Source: JBDTYT01 sp040005555
Lineage (GTDB): Bacteria; Actinomycetota; UBA4738; HRBIN12
Reading direction: 5' to 3'
Assembly: GCA_040005555.1 (NCBI GenBank)
Contig: JBDTYT010000025.1
Span: forward strand, 1 to 21,369
Length of the DNA stretch: 21,369 nucleotides
This document shows, in pieces, positions 16,525 through 21,369 of this stretch (the stretch's first letter is position 1; every line of letters begins with the position of its first letter). Both the position numbers and the translations under genes were made by a program. A model generated the notes under the pieces. That model was not told the DNA's origin, made no database searches, and saw only the letters and a program-made list of their open reading frames with translations.

Positions 16525-17991
16525 TCACGAGATGGCTCGGACGGCCACAAGGAGGCGTTCGTGACGCTCGGCGAGGGCATCCCATCGCGGCCCTGCGCCC
16601 GGATCGGCTTCAGTTCGGTCGGCGTCGTCGATCCGGTGCAAGCCGGGCTCCCGACCGCTGGCGGCCGCCGCGAGCAGGGCTGCCCCCAGCGCAGAAACCG
16701 ATCCATCGTTCGTCGGCCGGACGACGGCCCGTCCGGTGGCCTCGGCGAGGAGCGTCGTGAAGAAGGTCGACGCGAACGCGCCGCCCGAGGCCCGGATCTC
16801 GCGCGGGCGCACCCCGGCCTCGTCGAGGACGCGCAGACACCGACGGCTCTCAAGCACGATCCCTTCCGCGAGCGCTCTGGCCACGTCTTGTCTCGTGTGC
16901 GCCAGCGTGAGCCCCGAGATCGTTCCTCGCAGATCGGGGTTCCACAGCGCACCCTGCTCGCCCGAACCGAGGTACGGAAGGAACGACACTCCGTTCGACC
17001 CGGTAGGAGACATCTCGGCGAGATCCAGGACGGCCCCCGCATCTCCCCCGGCTCCGAAGAGGTCGGCGATCCAGGTGAACGCGCTTCCCGTGCTGAGGAG
17101 ATCCATCTCCAGGGCCCAGCCCTCGCCGATCGCGAGGGGACTGATGAGGTAGCGGTGGGCTCCGTCGATGCGCCGATCGCCGCTCACGCCGACGATGACG
17201 CCGCTCGTTCCCCATAGGTACGCGCAGTCACCTGGCGCGTTCGCACCCAACGCGTGCGCCCCTGCTATCGAATCGGCCGCTCCGAGGCAGATCGGCACAC
17301 CGGTGGGCAGGCCCAGTGAGCTCGCCGCGTCGACGGTGAGCGGTGCGGTCGTCGTGGAGGACCGAACCTCGGGGAGCAAGGCCGAGGTCTTCCCCACGAG
17401 GTCCGGTGACCACGCGCCGGTCGCGAGGTCGAAGCACCCGAACCCAGTCGCCGTGCTCGGGTCCGTGATGGCCTCTCCGGTGAGCCACGAGAAGAGGAGA
17501 TCTTTCGCCGACAGAAGGTGAGCCGCGCGAGCGGCCTGAGAAGGCGCCCGCCGCTCGATCCAACGAAACATCGGCACGAGATAGCGCCCGTCGACCCACT
17601 GCCCGGTCGCTCCGTACACCGAGTCCGCCCCGTGCTCCGCCCGGAACTCCTCGCCCTCTCGCTGCGCTCGGTCGTCCTCCCACGTGATCGCGGCACCCAC
17701 CGGCTGGCCACGAGCATCCGCGAGGACGAGCGTGGGAATCATGCCCGACAGCCCGAGGCAGGACCATCGGGCCACCGTGACCTGCTCCCCGAGCGCCCGG
17801 ACGACCTCGATCGCGGCGCCCGTCCATCGTCCTGGATCTTGCTCCGCGCGGCCCGGCTCCGATCGGCGGGTCGGATACCCGGCCTGAGCCCGCGCCAGCA
17901 CTTCACCGGCCGATGAGACGACGACCCCTTTCAAGCTCGACGTCCCGAGGTCGAGCCCGACGAAGACCTCGTCGTCTCTCAGCGCGGTCAC
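16525..17991 (-). CDS. FGGY-family carbohydrate kinase (xylulokinase-like)
   Basis: A 488-residue sugar kinase with two actin-like halves. The N-terminal phosphate loop is VFVGLDLGTSSLKGV (10-24), TWEDDRA follows at 103-109, and the catalytic aspartate is D240 in LGAADSIAGAHALGA, close to D233 of E. coli xylulokinase. The C-terminal ATP site RASGGAFAS and DGSVSALGAALLA are clear. The family phosphorylates pentuloses, polyols or related compounds; the exact substrate cannot be told. GTG 17991 overlaps the stop of the aminotransferase gene by 4 nt (GTGA). It probably phosphorylates the product of the neighbouring aminotransferase or a sugar brought in by the ABC transporter. Confidence 0.9.
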   Translation of the reverse strand: MTALRDDEVFVGLDLGTSSLKGVVVSSAGEVLARAQAGYPTRRSEPGRAEQDPGRWTGAAIEVVRALGEQVTVARWSCLGLSGMIPTLVLADARGQPVGAAITWEDDRAQREGEEFRAEHGADSVYGATGQWVDGRYLVPMFRWIERRAPSQAARAAHLLSAKDLLFSWLTGEAITDPSTATGFGCFDLATGAWSPDLVGKTSALLPEVRSSTTTAPLTVDAASSLGLPTGVPICLGAADSIAGAHALGANAPGDCAYLWGTSGVIVGVSGDRRIDGAHRYLISPLAIGEGWALEMDLLSTGSAFTWIADLFGAGGDAGAVLDLAEMSPTGSNGVSFLPYLGSGEQGALWNPDLRGTISGLTLAHTRQDVARALAEGIVLESRRCLRVLDEAGVRPREIRASGGAFASTFFTTLLAEATGRAVVRPTNDGSVSALGAALLAAAASGREPGLHRIDDADRTEADPGAGPRWDALAERHERLLVAVRAIS

Positions 17992-19319
17992 AGCGCGCGC
18001 AGTGCCTGCTCGGCCGCCTCGAGGGTCCGGCCGACGTCTTCACGCGTATGCGCGAACGACACGAACAGGTTCTCGAAGGGAGCCGGATGGAAGAGAACGC
18101 CGTGCGTCACCATCTGCTGCCACCAGCGGGTGAAACGAGCTTCGTTCGCGTACCGAGCGGCGTCCCGCCAGTTGCGGATCGGCTCCTGCGAAAACCAGAT
18201 CTGGAACACGGTGCCGAGACCGACGACCCGCGCGGGGACGCCGGCCGTCGCGGCCAGCTCGCCGAAGCCGTCCATCAGCTCGCCGCCGAGCGCGCGCGCC
18301 GCGGCGTACCGCTCGGGCGTGAGCAGGTCCATGGTCGCCGAGACCGCGGCCATCTGGATCACGTTCGAGTTGTAGGTGCCCGAGTGTGAGTAGCGCCCGT
18401 CGGCCATCGCGTCCATCACCTCGTGCCGTCCACCGATGGCCGCGACCGGAAACCCCCCGCCGAGCCCCTTCGCCATGGTCGTGAGATCGGGCAACACGCC
18501 GAAGAACTCCTGCGCCCCCCCTCGCGCGAACCGGAACCCGGTGATGACCTCGTCGAAGATCAGGAGCGAGCCGTGCTCGGTCGCGAGCTGCCGCAGCAGC
18601 TCGAGGTACCCGGGCTCGGGGAGGATGCAGCCGGTATTGAGCATCACGGGCTCGGTGATGATGGCCGCGATCTCGTCGCCGCGCTCTGCCATCACCTCCT
18701 GTACGGATCCGGGGTCGTTCCAGGACAAGACGATGAGGGAATCGCCGACCTCGGGGAGCAGCCCGTTGCCCGCGGCGACCGGGATGGGGTGGTCTGCGGG
18801 TCCGGCCTTCGAGGGGTCGGGATGGTTGCTCCAATACACCGTGTCCATCCACCCGTGATACATGCCTTCGAACCGCAGGATGAGCTTCCGACCCGTGACG
18901 GCCCGCGCGAGCCGGACCGCGGTCCCGACAGCCTCGCTTCCGCTGCTCGCGAACCGCACCTCGTCGATCGAGGGCACGGCGTCCACGACCTTCTGCGCCG
19001 CAACGGACTCCAACTCATATGGGAGACCGAACACGGTCCCGACGCTGCGCACCGCCTCGACGACGGCAGCTGTGATCTCGGGCGGCCGATGGCCGAACAG
19101 CATCGGGCCGAGGCCCATGAGGTAGTCGACGTACTCGTTCCCGTCCGCATCGGTGACGTGCGATCCGGAGCCGTTCGCGATGAACGGTGGGTACGGAGAC
19201 CAGCCCGCCCGCGTGCCCCGAGCGCTGCTGCCGACGCCACCCGGCAGCAGCCCGGATGCGCGGGCGAAAAGCGTTTCGGATCTCGCGTGCGTGTCGCGGA
19301 AGCGGTCCTCGAAGTGCAT
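17988..19319 (-). CDS. Class III (PLP-dependent) aminotransferase, glutamate-1-semialdehyde-aminomutase-like
   Basis: A 443-residue PLP enzyme. It shows the N-terminal GGVGSSARG and DADGNEYVDYLMGLGPMLFGH typical of the GSA-aminomutase branch, then RFASSGSEAVGTAVRLAR, then IFDEVITGFRFA, and the PLP lysine K284 in TTMAKGLGGGFPVAAIGG. It is less likely to be the haem-pathway HemL, because it sits in a transporter operon rather than with haem genes; a catabolic transaminase acting on an amino-polyol or beta-amino compound is more likely. ATG 19319 follows directly on the OppF-type stop (TAGATG), and its own stop overlaps the kinase start. Substrate unknown. Confidence 0.88.
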   Translation of the reverse strand: MHFEDRFRDTHARSETLFARASGLLPGGVGSSARGTRAGWSPYPPFIANGSGSHVTDADGNEYVDYLMGLGPMLFGHRPPEITAAVVEAVRSVGTVFGLPYELESVAAQKVVDAVPSIDEVRFASSGSEAVGTAVRLARAVTGRKLILRFEGMYHGWMDTVYWSNHPDPSKAGPADHPIPVAAGNGLLPEVGDSLIVLSWNDPGSVQEVMAERGDEIAAIITEPVMLNTGCILPEPGYLELLRQLATEHGSLLIFDEVITGFRFARGGAQEFFGVLPDLTTMAKGLGGGFPVAAIGGRHEVMDAMADGRYSHSGTYNSNVIQMAAVSATMDLLTPERYAAARALGGELMDGFGELAATAGVPARVVGLGTVFQIWFSQEPIRNWRDAARYANEARFTRWWQQMVTHGVLFHPAPFENLFVSFAHTREDVGRTLEAAEQALRAL

Positions 19320-20384
19320 CTACATCTCCCCTGGCATGACGTCGGTCATCGTACGGACCGGTCCCTCGCCCCCGACCAGCACGCACGCGGCAGTGTGCTC
19401 GCCTCCGTCGGCCTCGACCGGCCGGAGCGCCGGGTCGATCGTGCGGCAGCGTTCCTCGGCGACGGGGCATCGCGGGTGGAACCGGCAACCCACGGGCACG
19501 TCGATCGGGTTCGGCGTCTCGCCCACGAGGATCTGGGGGGCGGTCCGACCTCGCGGGTCGCGTTTGGGAACGACGGACAGCAGAGCCTTCGTGTAGGGGT
19601 GGCGGGGGTCGCGGACGACGTCGTTCGCCGGTCCCTCCTCGACGATCCTACCGAGATACATGACCGCGATCCGGTCGGCGAAATGCGCCGCCGTCGAAAG
19701 GTCGTGGGTGATCATGAGGACACCGACGTCGTCGCGCTTACGCAGGCCGTCGATCAGCGACAGGATGCCGGCTCGCACCGAGACGTCCAGCATCGAGACG
19801 GGCTCGTCGGCAACCAAGAGCTCCGGACCCAGGATGAGGCTCGCCGCGATCGCGGCCCGCTGCCGCTGGCCGCCCGAGAGCTCGTGCGGGTAGCGCTCCG
19901 CGTAGAGCTCCGCCGGCTGCAACTCGGCACGTGCCAGGGCGTCGGCGACCTTACGGGCTCGGTCCTGCTTGGACCCACCGATGCGGTGGATCCGCAGCGG
20001 CTCGGCGACCGTCGTGCGAACGCGGAACCGAGGGTCCAACGACTCGTACGGGTCCTGGTAGACGAGCTGCATCTTCCTGCGGACGAGCCGCATGGCCCGC
20101 GGAGACAGCGACGTCAGCTCCTGACCCCGGAAGGCGATCGATCCCGACACCGTTGGAACCATCCCGAAGATCGCCTGCGCCGTGGTCGTCTTTCCGCATC
20201 CGGACTCACCCACGAGCGCGAGCATCTCGCCCGTCCGGACCGTGAGCGAGACCCCATCGACGGCGTGGACGGATCGCCGTGGTCGTTTCCGCAGCGCGCC
20301 CACCAAACCACGACGCACCGGGTAGGTGACAACCAGATCACGGACCTCGAGCAGCGGAACTCCCCTGACGCCGGAGCCGTTCAC
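19320..20384 (-). CDS. Oligopeptide/Opp-type ABC transporter ATP-binding protein (OppF/DppF-like)
   Basis: A 354-residue ATPase that powers an importer on the inner face of the membrane. Walker A is GESGCGKTT (59-67), the signature is LSGGQRQRAAIA, Walker B is LLVADEPVSMLD, and the switch histidine is in MITHDLS. The C-terminal extension with GCRFHPRCPVAEERC is specific to the Opp/Dpp family. GTG 20384 overlaps the stop of the OppD-type gene by 4 nt (GTGA); the open frame goes on downstream in the other gene's frame without homology upstream. The substrate may be a peptide, but this family also imports sugars and opine-like compounds. Confidence 0.93.
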   Translation of the reverse strand: MNGSGVRGVPLLEVRDLVVTYPVRRGLVGALRKRPRRSVHAVDGVSLTVRTGEMLALVGESGCGKTTTAQAIFGMVPTVSGSIAFRGQELTSLSPRAMRLVRRKMQLVYQDPYESLDPRFRVRTTVAEPLRIHRIGGSKQDRARKVADALARAELQPAELYAERYPHELSGGQRQRAAIAASLILGPELLVADEPVSMLDVSVRAGILSLIDGLRKRDDVGVLMITHDLSTAAHFADRIAVMYLGRIVEEGPANDVVRDPRHPYTKALLSVVPKRDPRGRTAPQILVGETPNPIDVPVGCRFHPRCPVAEERCRTIDPALRPVEADGGEHTAACVLVGGEGPVRTMTDVMPGEM

Positions 20385-21355
20385 TTCGGAACCGCCGCGA
20401 CGTCGTTCAGGTGGCACGCGGCCAGGTGACCGCGGTCGATCGCCGCGAGCCGGGGACGCTCGGTTTCGCACCGATCGAACGCACGGTCGCAACGTGGCTG
20501 GAACGGGCACCCTTGGATGGGCTCATCGAGACGCGGGGGAGAGCCCGGGATCGACAGGACCTCCTCGTCGCCGTACAGATCCGGCGTCGCCGCGAACAGC
20601 ATCCGCGTGTACGGGTGGCGTGGACCATGGAACAGAGTGTCCATGGGTCCGGACTCGACGATCTCTCCCGCGTACATGACGGCCGCGCGATCGCACACCT
20701 GCGCGACCACCGGCAGGTCGTGCGTCACGAGCACGAGCGTCAGGCCGAGATCCTTCGTGAGGGCCACGAGCAGGTCGAGGATCTGCGCCTGGGTCATGAC
20801 GTCGAGCGCGGTCGTCGGCTCGTCGGCCAGGAGGATCTTCGGACCGCAGGCGAGCGCCATCGCGATCGCCGCGCGCTGGCGCATGCCGCCGGAGAACTCG
20901 TGCGGGAAGCGGCCACCGGCCTCCGACCCGATCCCCACCAGCTCGAGCAACTCGCCGGCGCGCCGGTCGGCATCGGCTCCGGAAGCAACACCATGGATCT
21001 CCATCGGCTCGACGATCTGCGAAGCGACCGTCCTGACCGGATTCAGCGCGTTCATCGCACCCTGGAACACCATCGCGATGTCCACCCAACGGTGAGGACG
21101 GATCGACCCCTCTCCTCCGAGGAGCACGTCCTCACCATCCAGGAGCACGCTGCCGGCCACCGAGGCGGACGGCGGCAGTAGGCCCATCACGGCGAGGATC
21201 GCCGTCGTTTTGCCACAGCCTGATTCACCGACGAGGCCGAGGCGCTCGCCCGCCTCGAGCTCGAGACTGAGCCCCTGGACCGCATGCAGCTCCCGGTGGT
21301 GCGGAAGGTCGAACCACACGTGGAGGTCTCGGATCTCGAGCAGGGGCGGGCTCAC
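20381..21355 (-). CDS. Oligopeptide/Opp-type ABC transporter ATP-binding protein (OppD/DppD-like)
   Basis: A 324-residue partner ATPase. Walker A is GESGCGKTT (43-51), then VFQGAMNALNPVRTV, signature EFSGGMRQRAAIAMAL, Walker B ILLADEPTTALD, and VTHDLPVV. The C-terminal Opp motif is GCPFQPRCDRAFDRC, where family members may bind a metal. GTG 21355 overlaps a TGA at 21354-21352 that would end the preceding gene, and a GAGGAGG ribosome site lies just upstream. It forms a heterodimer with the OppF-type protein encoded next. Confidence 0.94.
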   Translation of the reverse strand: MSPPLLEIRDLHVWFDLPHHRELHAVQGLSLELEAGERLGLVGESGCGKTTAILAVMGLLPPSASVAGSVLLDGEDVLLGGEGSIRPHRWVDIAMVFQGAMNALNPVRTVASQIVEPMEIHGVASGADADRRAGELLELVGIGSEAGGRFPHEFSGGMRQRAAIAMALACGPKILLADEPTTALDVMTQAQILDLLVALTKDLGLTLVLVTHDLPVVAQVCDRAAVMYAGEIVESGPMDTLFHGPRHPYTRMLFAATPDLYGDEEVLSIPGSPPRLDEPIQGCPFQPRCDRAFDRCETERPRLAAIDRGHLAACHLNDVAAVPK

Positions 21356-21369
21356 ACGGCCTCCTCGCC
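21352..21369 (-). CDS. Tail of the upstream transporter gene, probably a permease (partial)
   Basis: The minus strand reads GEEAV then TGA at 21354-21352, overlapping the GTG of the OppD-type gene. All neighbours in this operon overlap the same way, and a permease normally precedes the ATPases. Only five residues are inside the window, so identity is an inference from operon order. Confidence 0.3.
   Translation of the reverse strand, partial: GEEAV

Noticed and set aside
17988..19319. Annotation as HemL, glutamate-1-semialdehyde aminomutase of haem synthesis
   Set aside because: The fold matches, but the gene overlaps a sugar kinase and follows transporter genes, with no haem gene nearby; a catabolic role is more likely.
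18423..20429. Plus-strand open frame of 668 codons opposite the aminotransferase and OppF-type genes
   Set aside because: Low-complexity charged sequence without any domain, fully opposite two genes with strong motifs.

Overview
The window looks like a chromosomal piece of a high-GC actinobacterium, probably from a deep-branching or uncultured lineage. Three things point there: the gene order dnaX-recR-(peptidase)-lysC-(small gene)-asd, which parallels the dnaZX-recR-ask-asd order of mycobacteria; a TetR-controlled operon with a probable leaderless promoter; and the tail of what looks like an F420-type (deazaflavin) nitroreductase-family gene at the left edge. Apart from that tail, every gene I can support is on the minus strand, so transcription runs from high to low coordinates.

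Right end (about 21.4 to 16.5 kb): a tightly overlapping operon of two oligopeptide/Opp-type ABC transporter ATPases, a class III (PLP) aminotransferase and an FGGY-family sugar kinase. The transporter permeases and binding protein must lie beyond the right edge. The set looks like uptake and breakdown of an amino- or polyol-type compound, but the substrate cannot be read from the sequence.

Middle (16.5 to 8.7 kb): a signal recognition particle RNA with its own -10 box, then dnaX, recR, a DPP-IV-like S9 peptidase, lysC, a zinc-ribbon membrane protein and asd. The SRP RNA is the large bacterial form, about 277 nt, whose 5' and 3' ends close in an 11-bp perfect helix around an Alu domain. The lysC-asd pair makes aspartate semialdehyde for lysine, threonine, methionine and diaminopimelate.

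Left part (8.45 to 1.74 kb): a five-gene lipid-type operon: a fatty acyl-CoA reductase fused to a HAD-IB phosphatase, a zinc alcohol dehydrogenase, a LarA-like (lactate-racemase-fold, nickel-pincer) enzyme, a PlsC-type acyltransferase and a TetR regulator. A 22-bp inverted repeat overlaps the -35 box and spacer of the operon promoter, so the last gene probably represses the whole unit. The combination suggests conversion of acyl-CoA to fatty alcohols or related products and their transfer to a polar backbone. This is the best candidate for an under-described system in the window.

Left edge (1.78 kb to 1): an ATPase of the OLD/DUF4435 type (ABC-like ATPase plus TOPRIM-like nuclease domain, a class common in phage defence). 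It is broken by a -1 frameshift and an in-frame TAG, has visibly lower GC than its surroundings, and overlaps the nitroreductase tail end to end. It looks like an acquired, decaying defence gene, although the frameshift could be a sequencing error.
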